Part shown: in pieces, positions 26,277 through 34,706 of the stretch
Numbering within the stretch: position 1 is the first letter of the stretch
Layout of the letters: every line of letters begins with the position of its first letter
NCBI RefSeq assembly: GCF_000428985.1
Contig: NZ_AUAZ01000004.1
Span: 157,157 to 221,156 of the forward strand
DNA: 64,000 nucleotides
Origin: Marinobacterium litorale DSM 23545
GTDB taxonomy: Bacteria > Pseudomonadota > Gammaproteobacteria > Pseudomonadales > Balneatricaceae
Reading direction: 5' to 3'
The notes under the pieces: generated by a model
What the model saw: only the letters and a program-made list of their open reading frames with translations
What the model was told of the DNA's origin: nothing
Databases searched by the model: none
Position numbers and translations under genes: made by a program

Positions 26277-27553
26277 CACATCAGTCCTTTGGACTTACAG
26301 ATGTAGCGCCAGTTGAACAAGAAATCATCAGCCGGATTCAATGCCCTAACAAGCCTGGTATTCATCTCCTGAAATTCGGTTTTGGGGATCGTATCTTTTT
26401 CAAGTAGCTCGGATGCTTCCTTAATCAGTCGCTCATTAGCAAGCGAGCCGGAACTTTCCAAATCAAAGGCTTCACTGGTAAGCCAGTTTGAAGCATCTCC
26501 CATCGGCTCAAAGTCACGCTGTCGCAGTTTCACCTCTCCCTGCTCAAGGTCCAGATCAAACCAGGCATCCTGTGCAGGATCGAAAACCGGCTCGACGGAT
26601 GCCATGATCAACGGCGAATGGGTAGCGGTAATCAACTGCACATCGGGACGTCGAGTAAGTTGCTCCATGACAGACAACAGCGCCGGAATGATGCTGCGCT
26701 GCCAGCTTGGGTGCAGGTGCGACTCCACTTCATCGATCAGAAATACCACCTGATGCGTGGGATCTTCCTGCAACAAATCGGCAGCCTTACGGTGCTCTTC
26801 CCAGGCCCAAACCAGGAAATAAGCCAGCGCGATAATACGGCGGATACCGGATGACGCATGGATCACCGGAACGTCCTGACCATAGGGCATACGGATCGTC
26901 GGAATATCACGGGCTTCATCCAGGCTGATGCGTGTCAGGTCACCCGGCTGCAACTCCTCTTTATCAGAGGGCGACAGCACTTTCAGCACCTTGACCAGAT
27001 GCTCGAACGCAGCCCCTTTCTCTTTTTGCCAGGTTGCCCAATCCTGAACCAGTCCATTACATAAAACGGTGCCATCCTCAGCTTTAAGACCATGCCATAC
27101 CTCATCGGGGGCAAAGACATAGGCCGGTCGCCGCTCCTGCACATCCATGCCGTTACGGGTCTGCCAATAGTTGCGCGACGGGTCCCATACGGCAAAGCTG
27201 CCATCGGTCATGGCATAGAGCACCAACCCTGGGTTCGCCGGACGACCGGCATTGCCTGTCCAGGCTTCTTCCCGTCGCTGATACGTGCTTTCGTAGCTAA
27301 CCTCTTTAACCTTGCCCGAGAACGAGAAGCTGATAGACGAATCACCCTTGCGCTGGGGCTGAACCTTTTTCCCCACTGTCATCTTGGGGTTGATTTCAGA
27401 CGGCCACTTGCGGGTCATCGACCACCAGGCAATATCCAGCAGGAAGCTTTTTCCCAGGCCGTTATCCCCTGTGATCAGGTTAAGGCGCTGGCCCAACTCC
27501 AATGTCATGGATGGGGCCGGGCCGACATTCGTTAATTTCAGTTCTTTAAACAC
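26276..27553 (-). CDS. AAA (ABC-like) ATPase, PtuA-like, paired with HNH
   Basis: A 425-residue ATPase: Walker A GDNGLGKSF (29-37), Walker B VVFLIDEVESHLHP (about 285-298) and an ATHSPLIM switch region, typical of OLD/RecF-like AAA_21 proteins. With the HNH gene after it, it forms a Septu-like pair, although PtuA proteins I recall are often longer. The GTG at 27553 follows GGAGG by 6 bases; longer upstream reading overlaps the DUF4276 gene. Only 2 bp separate it from that gene. Confidence 0.75.
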   Translation of the reverse strand: MFKELKLTNVGPAPSMTLELGQRLNLITGDNGLGKSFLLDIAWWSMTRKWPSEINPKMTVGKKVQPQRKGDSSISFSFSGKVKEVSYESTYQRREEAWTGNAGRPANPGLVLYAMTDGSFAVWDPSRNYWQTRNGMDVQERRPAYVFAPDEVWHGLKAEDGTVLCNGLVQDWATWQKEKGAAFEHLVKVLKVLSPSDKEELQPGDLTRISLDEARDIPTIRMPYGQDVPVIHASSGIRRIIALAYFLVWAWEEHRKAADLLQEDPTHQVVFLIDEVESHLHPSWQRSIIPALLSVMEQLTRRPDVQLITATHSPLIMASVEPVFDPAQDAWFDLDLEQGEVKLRQRDFEPMGDASNWLTSEAFDLESSGSLANERLIKEASELLEKDTIPKTEFQEMNTRLVRALNPADDFLFNWRYICKSKGLM

Positions 27554-27555
27554 CG

Positions 27556-28233
27556 TTAACCTCCGGCACTCGGGATAGCTTCCAGCTCTTTCAACCACCC
27601 ATCGAACAGAACGCATTTTTCCCGCATCGCGTTCAGCCCCACCTCCATTGCAGCCAGACTACCCATCAAGGGTTTTTCATAGCCGAAGATCAGCTGTTCA
27701 ATACGTTTGCTGGGTGCTGTATGTGGGCTGTTATTGATGTGTTCAGGACTGGGAAAGTCTTCACTAATGGCGGTGAGCTGCTGGCTAATCTGGGGCATGT
27801 CTACGCCTCTTGCCAACGCATCAGTATCACTGAACAGCAGCGCTTCAAACTCATACATCTGCACATACGGGATAAAACGGCGCATGGCATCCTGACCTAA
27901 TAGCCGGGTCAGCTCTTCTGTCATCCTGAGTTTCAATACAGCGGATTTCTCCGTTACATCTGCATTGTCGTCCACATCGTTTTTTCCTGGAAAGCTCTGC
28001 GGAAGGCCATAGAAATCAAAGAATGTGGTGCAGTAGGCACTCCTCTCCTGAAGCAAGCGGTTTTCCACATCGGACTTGAGACGCTCAAACTTGAAGTTGC
28101 CGCCCTTATGGCCGGGCTTGCCTACCAGAGCAGGAACCAACCAAATGCCTTTGCTCATAAAGGTAGGTTGTAGCAGCTCATTTACGAACATTTCCTCGGT
28201 TTGCCCCTCACAAATCACGTGAACCCGAATCAT
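27556..28233 (-). CDS. DUF4276 (TOPRIM-like) protein, partner of AAA ATPase
   Basis: A 225-residue DUF4276 protein. VICEGQTEEMFV near the N-terminus has the TOPRIM-like Glu, TTFFDFYGLP provides an Asp, and QMYEFEALLFSD is the conserved family signature. DUF4276 proteins are usually encoded with an AAA ATPase, as here, where the start overlaps the ATPase stop (ATGA). A TOPRIM-type nuclease effector is likely by analogy with Gabija, OLD and PARIS, but is unproven for this family. Confidence 0.75.
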   Translation of the reverse strand: MIRVHVICEGQTEEMFVNELLQPTFMSKGIWLVPALVGKPGHKGGNFKFERLKSDVENRLLQERSAYCTTFFDFYGLPQSFPGKNDVDDNADVTEKSAVLKLRMTEELTRLLGQDAMRRFIPYVQMYEFEALLFSDTDALARGVDMPQISQQLTAISEDFPSPEHINNSPHTAPSKRIEQLIFGYEKPLMGSLAAMEVGLNAMREKCVLFDGWLKELEAIPSAGG

Positions 28234-29333
28234 CGTGAGGGCCTCCCGCCAAGTACGTTCTTCTCCCACAGCTCGCCAACCGTGTAATCTTCAAGCCAAC
28301 GCTCAAAATCAGATTCATCCAGACGCTTAAATACCGAAGCACCCTGTTCACGCTCCACCACGACCAAATCGTCTATTTCAAACTCGTTCAGTAGCGGTAC
28401 TGACTGCGTCGAAATGATGACCTGTGTGCGTTTGGCCGCCGACCGAACCAATGCGCCCAGAAGTGTGATTGCATAAGGATGAAGACCCAGTTCTGGTTCA
28501 TCGATAATGATGGTGGACGGAGGACGTGGCTGCATAAGTGCAGTAACCAGACAGATAAAGCGAATAGAGCCGTCCGACAACTGACTAGGCCAGAGTGCAT
28601 AGTCACTGTCCTGCTGTTTCCAAAGCAAACGAACCTGTTGCTCATCAGTGGGCAAAGTAATGGGTTTCAGAACAAAGTCATCGAAAAAAGGGACCGCAAG
28701 GCGCACCGTTTTCCGGATTTGACTGTAAACGTCCGGCTCTTCACTTTGGAGTCGGTAAAGAAATGCCGCCAGATTAGAGGCATCCATACGAAGGAAATCG
28801 TTATCATGCACGGCACAAAGGCGTTTAACACCGGCTGTGTCACTGGTGTCGTGGAAGTGATAGACCTTCCAGCCGGAGATGGCGTCGTAGCAGAATTGTG
28901 CAACTGATGCCCCCACGCCAGATTTTGAGCGTTCTTTCAGCTTTGCCTCTGAGTGCCCCGTTCCAATGATCTTGTCTGTAGGTCCGAAATGCCCCCCTTT
29001 GAAGTAGATTCGCTCCTTAGTAAAAGTAAAGCCGTCATCAGCATTGGGCTCCAAGACCAGCTCATATTCATTATCACCAAAACGTACTAACGTACTTAAG
29101 CTAGATGTTTCCTTAACCCCGTAACTCAGAATCCGATCCGCTCCACCCTGCTTGCTGGCCCATACCTGTAGACGCCCCTCCACCAATTCAGACAGCATCC
29201 GAAAATAGGATACAAAGTTACTTTTACCCGCACCGTTGGCACCTATCAGAACGTTAAGCCCAGACAAGTACAGCCTGTCCATATTCCGAATAGACTTGAA
29301 GCCGCTGATGGACAGGGTTCGGATCGCACTCAT
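28230..29333 (-). CDS. AAA (OLD-like) ATPase paired with DUF4276
   Basis: A 367-residue ATPase: FKSIRNMDRL N-terminal signature, Walker A GANGAGKSNF (31-40), Walker B TIIIDEPELGLHP (about 270-282) and ISTQSVPLLNEF. It lacks its own TOPRIM domain, unlike OLD, and the coupled DUF4276 gene supplies one. The two form a candidate defence module inserted between brxU and pglZ. It lies 18 bp after brxU on the same strand. Confidence 0.8.
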   Translation of the reverse strand: MSAIRTLSISGFKSIRNMDRLYLSGLNVLIGANGAGKSNFVSYFRMLSELVEGRLQVWASKQGGADRILSYGVKETSSLSTLVRFGDNEYELVLEPNADDGFTFTKERIYFKGGHFGPTDKIIGTGHSEAKLKERSKSGVGASVAQFCYDAISGWKVYHFHDTSDTAGVKRLCAVHDNDFLRMDASNLAAFLYRLQSEEPDVYSQIRKTVRLAVPFFDDFVLKPITLPTDEQQVRLLWKQQDSDYALWPSQLSDGSIRFICLVTALMQPRPPSTIIIDEPELGLHPYAITLLGALVRSAAKRTQVIISTQSVPLLNEFEIDDLVVVEREQGASVFKRLDESDFERWLEDYTVGELWEKNVLGGRPSR

Positions 29334-29351
29334 TTCTCTATCGCCACTTTA

Positions 29352-31184
29352 TCAAGATATCTTTAAGTTTAGAGGATACGTCTTCAGTACTTCATCAACC
29401 AGCACCCCAGTTCTGGCCTCCAGTTTCTCCACAGTCCAGCTGTCTTCTTCTGCCAAAGTTCGATTCAGATAAAGGCCATTGTTATAGCCAACCTTGCGCC
29501 CTTGTTTATCAGTTCGGTCGCGCTTCTCTTCAAAGCTCTTATTGCCCAAAGAGCTGTTGTAACCCGAGATGGTGAGGTTGCCCAGGCAATGTGCATAAGT
29601 CTGGCGGTGCTGCTCCGCTTTTGCAGCATCACCATCGGCAATCATCGTCACCCAGCTTTCGGGAATGTTTTCACCCTGGGGGAAAATGTGCTCAATGGTC
29701 CAAACATACTGTTTGCCCTGAATAGCCCATAGATCCACTTGGGTTTCACGGGTCATCTGAGCTTCTTCAAGGGCACAAAGAACAAAGCGGCATACCGCCT
29801 TGTTTTCTTCATAAATCGGCCCTTGCAGGCTCTTGGCAAACTGCTCATCGGAGGCACTTTTGCCCGTCAGCACCTGGCGAATATGGCTGACCACTGCATC
29901 TCCTTTCAGAGTGCGGATATCCTCTGCCACATCCATGAAAATGCGTGTCAGATCTCGGGTTGGCGGCAGGTCAGTGGTATTACGACGCACAAAAAAGGCA
30001 ATCAGGAACTCGACCACCTCTTCAAGGTGGTTTTCGGTCAACTCAAGCGAAGCTCGCTTGCTCTTTTCATCAAGACTCCGGGTATCGCCCTGCTGCAGAT
30101 CAAACAGTACCATCAGTAACAGGTAGGCTGGAGCCCCCTGAATACGCTCCAGTGATAACAGCAAACGTGATAGTTTGCTGCGCTCGGGTACTTCTTTCAC
30201 ACCGATGATCTGTGCGTAAAGCGCAGACATGCGGATCATATCGTTCAAGAAGCCTTTGGCATCGTGACTGATCAGCTTCTCGTAGATCTGCATCAGGTTG
30301 GATTTAGTCGCTACCGGCACTGAAACGACGCTTTTGAGATCCGGCTTGAAAGCATTGTAATACTGACGGAAGAAGCGCTCCTGCACCGCATAATCATCGC
30401 CCAGCGCATCCATCACCTTCTTCCAACGGTTGTAATGGGTGTCGATACTGCCCGGGTCTTTGGACTCCAAGGTCGCCAGCAGCTTGTTTTTGATCAGATC
30501 AATCGCCGTCAGCGGCACGCCACGGTTGTTGAGGGACTCAAACAGCGTATAGGCATCGGAATGACCTGCCACCTCAATTTTCACCAGGGTGGCGGTATTC
30601 ACCTTTTCCAGTAACGCCAGAAGCCCTTCTACCGCATCAGCATGCTCTTCAAGGTACTGCTCAATACGCGCCAGGAAGTGACGATAGGCGCGTAAAACAC
30701 GACGATTACCCGCATTAGGTACCGGCTCGATATCCTCTAGAATGCCAGCCTGCTCCAGGACGGTATAAAAATCCTGCTGATTGTTATTCTGTACCTGTGG
30801 CACAAGGCGTGGATGCCTGGGTTGTTTTTTCAGTACCAGCTTGTGCTTCAGATTGTAGAGTTCAATCTGCTGCTCCATGGTCAGATCAGGCAATACACGC
30901 ATGCTCTGATAAATGGCCGCCAACAACAGAGAGAGCGTGGTCATGCGTTGCTGACCATCAACCAGCTCCAGCTCCTGCAGCGCCAGCACATCCTGTGCCT
31001 GGTTGATGCAGATAATGGAGCCCAAAAAGTAATTAGGCTCGTTATCCAACAAGTCTTCAAACAGTGCATCCCACTGAGCGCGTCCCCAGGTGTATTCACG
31101 CTGATAACGCGGAATGGCATAAACCACCCCGCTCTCGATATCGAGCAGGGTGGATACCGGGTAGTTATTAACCGACTTGATCAT
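29352..31184 (-). CDS. brxU: BrxU-like GmrSD-type (type IV) restriction enzyme
   Basis: A 610-residue GmrSD-family enzyme. The DUF262 domain has IPRYQREYTW (24-33) and DGQQRMTT (76-83), the nucleotide-hydrolysis motifs. The C-terminal DUF1524 domain has the His-Asn nuclease core TIEHIFPQ and HCLGNLTISGYNSSLGNKSF. BrxU in other BREX loci cuts phage DNA carrying modified cytosines, complementing BREX, which acts on unmodified sites. Length and position after pglX match. Starts 2 bp after the pglX stop. Confidence 0.85.
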   Translation of the reverse strand: MIKSVNNYPVSTLLDIESGVVYAIPRYQREYTWGRAQWDALFEDLLDNEPNYFLGSIICINQAQDVLALQELELVDGQQRMTTLSLLLAAIYQSMRVLPDLTMEQQIELYNLKHKLVLKKQPRHPRLVPQVQNNNQQDFYTVLEQAGILEDIEPVPNAGNRRVLRAYRHFLARIEQYLEEHADAVEGLLALLEKVNTATLVKIEVAGHSDAYTLFESLNNRGVPLTAIDLIKNKLLATLESKDPGSIDTHYNRWKKVMDALGDDYAVQERFFRQYYNAFKPDLKSVVSVPVATKSNLMQIYEKLISHDAKGFLNDMIRMSALYAQIIGVKEVPERSKLSRLLLSLERIQGAPAYLLLMVLFDLQQGDTRSLDEKSKRASLELTENHLEEVVEFLIAFFVRRNTTDLPPTRDLTRIFMDVAEDIRTLKGDAVVSHIRQVLTGKSASDEQFAKSLQGPIYEENKAVCRFVLCALEEAQMTRETQVDLWAIQGKQYVWTIEHIFPQGENIPESWVTMIADGDAAKAEQHRQTYAHCLGNLTISGYNSSLGNKSFEEKRDRTDKQGRKVGYNNGLYLNRTLAEEDSWTVEKLEARTGVLVDEVLKTYPLNLKIS

Positions 31185-31186
31185 TC

Positions 31187-34100
31187 TTAACTGTCCTTGT
31201 CACTGGCGGCACGCTTTTCAGCCAGGCTCAGATGATGCTCGTTGATGCGGTCGCCTTCTTTGCCGTCGTACTCCAGGCCCAGGTGGTACCAGGGGGCGGA
31301 GGGCACATCTTTGCCGCGGTCTTTGGTCCATTTGATACTGGTAGGTTTGGCACGCAGGATGCCCGCGCCTTTTTTGCCCAGGTCTTTGGCCAGCAGGAAG
31401 GGGCGGATATTGAGGCGCACGCCGTCGTTGAGGTCGGGGGTCCAGCCGATGGATTGTTCCGCCAGCGGTTTCCAGCGCACGAAGATATCGTAGGGCTTTT
31501 CGCCTTCGAGGATCTTTTCCAGCTCGGTTTTCAGGGTTTCCGCTGCGGCCAAGCGGATATCGGCACCGTCTTCGCCGTTGGCCACACCCGCTTGCTGGGT
31601 GCGGATCCAGTCGCCCAGGTAGGTGTAGACCAGGCGCTCCAGCCCGGCCTTGTCCAGCTGGTGGTAGTTGACCAGGGCGCTGAAGCCGTCTTTCAGGCCA
31701 TCCCACACATGCCAGATAAAGGGGCGGTTCTGGAACAGCTTGCAGTGCTGCTCGAAAAACTTGTCACGCAACCAGAGGCTGAGGGATTTGCTGCCGACGG
31801 TGTCCAGCAGGCGGTTTTTCAGCGGCGTGGTCCACGCCGTGTCATAGGCGTCCTGCAACAGGGCTTCCAGACGCTGGTCGGCGGCCTGTTCACCGCGCAC
31901 TGGTGGCAAGCAGACGATACCGTCATCATCTACATGGTCTGCCAAGTCCTGACAGCGCAGCACCCAGGCGCGTTGTTCTTCCGCCAGTTCCATATCCTTG
32001 TCGAGTTCAGCGGGCCAGCGGTAACCCAGCAGACGCGCCACCGCTACCTGCAACACGGTGTTATCAACCCGCAGCTCGCCCTTGGCGGTCCATTTGGTAT
32101 CTTCGTCCCAGATTACCGAACCACAGGGATGACCGTGGAAGATCCATTGGGTGGGGTCGTTGCTGTAGGGCTGAGGTAATCCGTGTGGCAGAATTGCTTC
32201 AGATTTTTCTCTTAAAGCATCCATGTCGACACGAACCTTAGTGAAGGTCCCTGCCGTTACAGACATTTTTTTATCAAGTTTTTTCACTTCCTGCTGAAGC
32301 ATACCTGACGTTGCAAAGTACCAGAGAGCTGCTAAATCCGACTCAGAATTGGGCTTCAAGATAGCAACATTGTCATCAAAGATTTCCCCTGTAAACGGAG
32401 TAAATCTGAAAGTACCTGCTTTCCCTATCGCTATTCCTTTCTTGCCATGTACTCTCTGCCCCCGAAAAGCAAATCCGCTTTCCGTTGACGGATCAAAATT
32501 CCCACCCCACAAAATTAGATCCTGCCGACCAGAAAATAGCTCATTATGCTCAGGACTATTCAGCCAGTACTTTTTCCCTGCTGTTATCGCATCAAACTCC
32601 CAGAACTTTCGTAGGTAGTTGAAGCCATCACCAGAAACACTTCCCTTACCGAAATCGGCATAGTCCGAAAGAGAGTTGCCGAAACTGGCATCAATCTCAA
32701 AAGAAATTCTGAAATCAGGGTTTTCCAGTTGTGTTTCTTGGATCGCAGAAGCAATCCCTTCACTTATCAAAGCACTATCTTTTTCCAAGGAGCCTTGGCT
32801 CCCACTTACATCAATTCCAAAGTGCCTTTGCTGGAACTCATTAAAGGTCAATTGCAGACATACGTTGACGACCTCGCCACCTATCTCTTCAAAAGCCCCC
32901 GGGCCTAAGCGAGCAATGAAGCCCAATCCCTTAGTACGAATGAATTTCTCTCGCAGGCGGTCATAATACTTGAGAAACAACCAGTACTGCTGAGTAACGA
33001 CAGCGCAGCAACCGCCTGCACTCAGTAATTCATGACACCTCTCAGTAAATGTGGATTCCAACGCATACTTAGAATCTGGATAGTATTCCTCACAATATTC
33101 TTTCAGGGTCGCGCATTGATCACCGGCTTTGAGATATGGGACATTAGTTACAACTAATTGATACTTCCCTACCAGCAATTCCATCGCTTTGGAAACACCC
33201 TGCGCGACTATGCCAGCCTCCAAACGACTATTCAGCTCAGAACTACTAGCTACGGAAGCAGTTTGCTCTTGGGCTTTTTCCTGTGAGAGGGCTTCGCCCA
33301 ACAGTTGTTGCAGTTCGCTCCACTGGGCGATCTGCGCGGCCTTGCTGCGGCGAGGGTTGATCAGGCTGCCTAACACGGGGGCATCTTTAAAGGTCTGGTA
33401 CATCCAGTCCAGGGCGATAGTCAGGTTCTGCTTGCCCGCCTTGCGGCTCAGTTCCTTCCACTCCTCCTTGGCGGCGGTAATGGAGAGGCCACTACAGGCC
33501 AGATGCAGCTCCGGCAGGCTGCGATAGCCACCGGCATCCGGGAAGCGCCAGGCTTCCAGCGCCACGGCAAAGGCGGCCAGCTCGACACAACGCTGATCCA
33601 GCTCCAGCCCGTGCAAGTTTTCGCTCAGTACCCGGTCGATCGCCAGTTGCGCGGTGAGCTGTTCCAGTTCCATACGCATGGGTACTAGCATCAAAAATGC
33701 CGCCACCAGGAAATGACCAGAACCACAGCAGGGGTCGAGGGTTTTCAGCTCACTCAGTTGCTGCGGCCAGCTATCGAAAGTGCCGGAGGCAGGTTGCCAG
33801 GTTCCGGTATTTTCATCCTTAACGAAACGAAGATGGCTGAGCGACACACCGGGGATGGCGGCTTTGTCCCGCAGTTCCTGCTCGCTCTGGGCGTTTGAAA
33901 AATCCGCCTCAGACAGGCGCTGGCCCGCCCACCAGGCCCCCAAACTGTTATCCAGCAGAAAGCTGACCATATAGGGTTCGGTAAACAGCTGGGTGACCGG
34001 GGCCAGTTCATCGGCACCGATCTTCACCTCGGACTTGTTCACCTCCTCCTTGCGCTTGCTCTGCCAGAACTGGTACACCCAGCCCAGGCTGTCCTGGGCC

Positions 34101-34693
34101 TGGAAGGTCTCCGGGGCCAAGCCGGTGACCAATTTCTCCAGCGTGCGCTGATGCTCCGGTGCCAGCTCCAGCTCAAACACCGGGGAGTCGATCCGGAAGA
34201 TCTGCGGCAGCATTTTCGAAGCCAGCACCCCAGCCAGCTCCCAGCCGGTGGTGCAGCGGGCTTCGAGCTCATCACGGGCGATATCCGGCTCCTGCACCAG
34301 TTCGTTACACTCGGCCAGGGTCAGTGGCGTGTGCTCGTCGTACATCAGCAGCTGGTTTTGCTCCAGAAAGCGGGCAAACAGCATCCGGTGCCAGTGTTCG
34401 TAGGCGACCTCGGCCACCAGCTTGCGGATGCTCTGCTGGCCGCTGGCCTGCTTGATATCCCCCAGCTGTCGGCCATGGGCACGCAGGCGGTTACGCAGAT
34501 TACGCTGGGCATCGGTCAGGTAATCGGCGGGTTTGGCATCACCCACGCTCAGGCGGGTCAAAGCCTGAGTAGCAGCCTGTTCCGCCACCTCTCGGGCTTT
34601 GCCCACGGTGGTTTCCAGCGCTTTGCGCAGGGTGCGATCCAGTGGCTGACGCGCGTTGCTGGTGTTGTTGCTGGTGTTATTGATCATATTCAT
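31187..34693 (-). CDS. pglX: BREX adenine-specific methyltransferase PglX (BrxX)
   Basis: A 1168-residue N6-adenine methyltransferase. SAM-binding motif I is LDPCCGSGHF (319-328), and the catalytic (N/D)PPY motif appears as TNVPY (516-520). In BREX it methylates one strand of a short asymmetric site to mark self DNA, and is needed for exclusion. The stretch 32.2-33.2 kb (specificity region) is more AT-rich than its flanks, as expected for a variable recognition domain. AAGGGTGA precedes the ATG at 34693. Confidence 0.93.
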   Translation of the reverse strand: MNMINNTSNNTSNARQPLDRTLRKALETTVGKAREVAEQAATQALTRLSVGDAKPADYLTDAQRNLRNRLRAHGRQLGDIKQASGQQSIRKLVAEVAYEHWHRMLFARFLEQNQLLMYDEHTPLTLAECNELVQEPDIARDELEARCTTGWELAGVLASKMLPQIFRIDSPVFELELAPEHQRTLEKLVTGLAPETFQAQDSLGWVYQFWQSKRKEEVNKSEVKIGADELAPVTQLFTEPYMVSFLLDNSLGAWWAGQRLSEADFSNAQSEQELRDKAAIPGVSLSHLRFVKDENTGTWQPASGTFDSWPQQLSELKTLDPCCGSGHFLVAAFLMLVPMRMELEQLTAQLAIDRVLSENLHGLELDQRCVELAAFAVALEAWRFPDAGGYRSLPELHLACSGLSITAAKEEWKELSRKAGKQNLTIALDWMYQTFKDAPVLGSLINPRRSKAAQIAQWSELQQLLGEALSQEKAQEQTASVASSSELNSRLEAGIVAQGVSKAMELLVGKYQLVVTNVPYLKAGDQCATLKEYCEEYYPDSKYALESTFTERCHELLSAGGCCAVVTQQYWLFLKYYDRLREKFIRTKGLGFIARLGPGAFEEIGGEVVNVCLQLTFNEFQQRHFGIDVSGSQGSLEKDSALISEGIASAIQETQLENPDFRISFEIDASFGNSLSDYADFGKGSVSGDGFNYLRKFWEFDAITAGKKYWLNSPEHNELFSGRQDLILWGGNFDPSTESGFAFRGQRVHGKKGIAIGKAGTFRFTPFTGEIFDDNVAILKPNSESDLAALWYFATSGMLQQEVKKLDKKMSVTAGTFTKVRVDMDALREKSEAILPHGLPQPYSNDPTQWIFHGHPCGSVIWDEDTKWTAKGELRVDNTVLQVAVARLLGYRWPAELDKDMELAEEQRAWVLRCQDLADHVDDDGIVCLPPVRGEQAADQRLEALLQDAYDTAWTTPLKNRLLDTVGSKSLSLWLRDKFFEQHCKLFQNRPFIWHVWDGLKDGFSALVNYHQLDKAGLERLVYTYLGDWIRTQQAGVANGEDGADIRLAAAETLKTELEKILEGEKPYDIFVRWKPLAEQSIGWTPDLNDGVRLNIRPFLLAKDLGKKGAGILRAKPTSIKWTKDRGKDVPSAPWYHLGLEYDGKEGDRINEHHLSLAEKRAASDKDS

Positions 34694-34706
34694 CAGAACG
34701 TCACCC

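Noticed and set aside
27556..29333. PARIS system
   Set aside because: PARIS pairs its ATPase with a DUF4435 protein; here the partner shows the DUF4276 signature.
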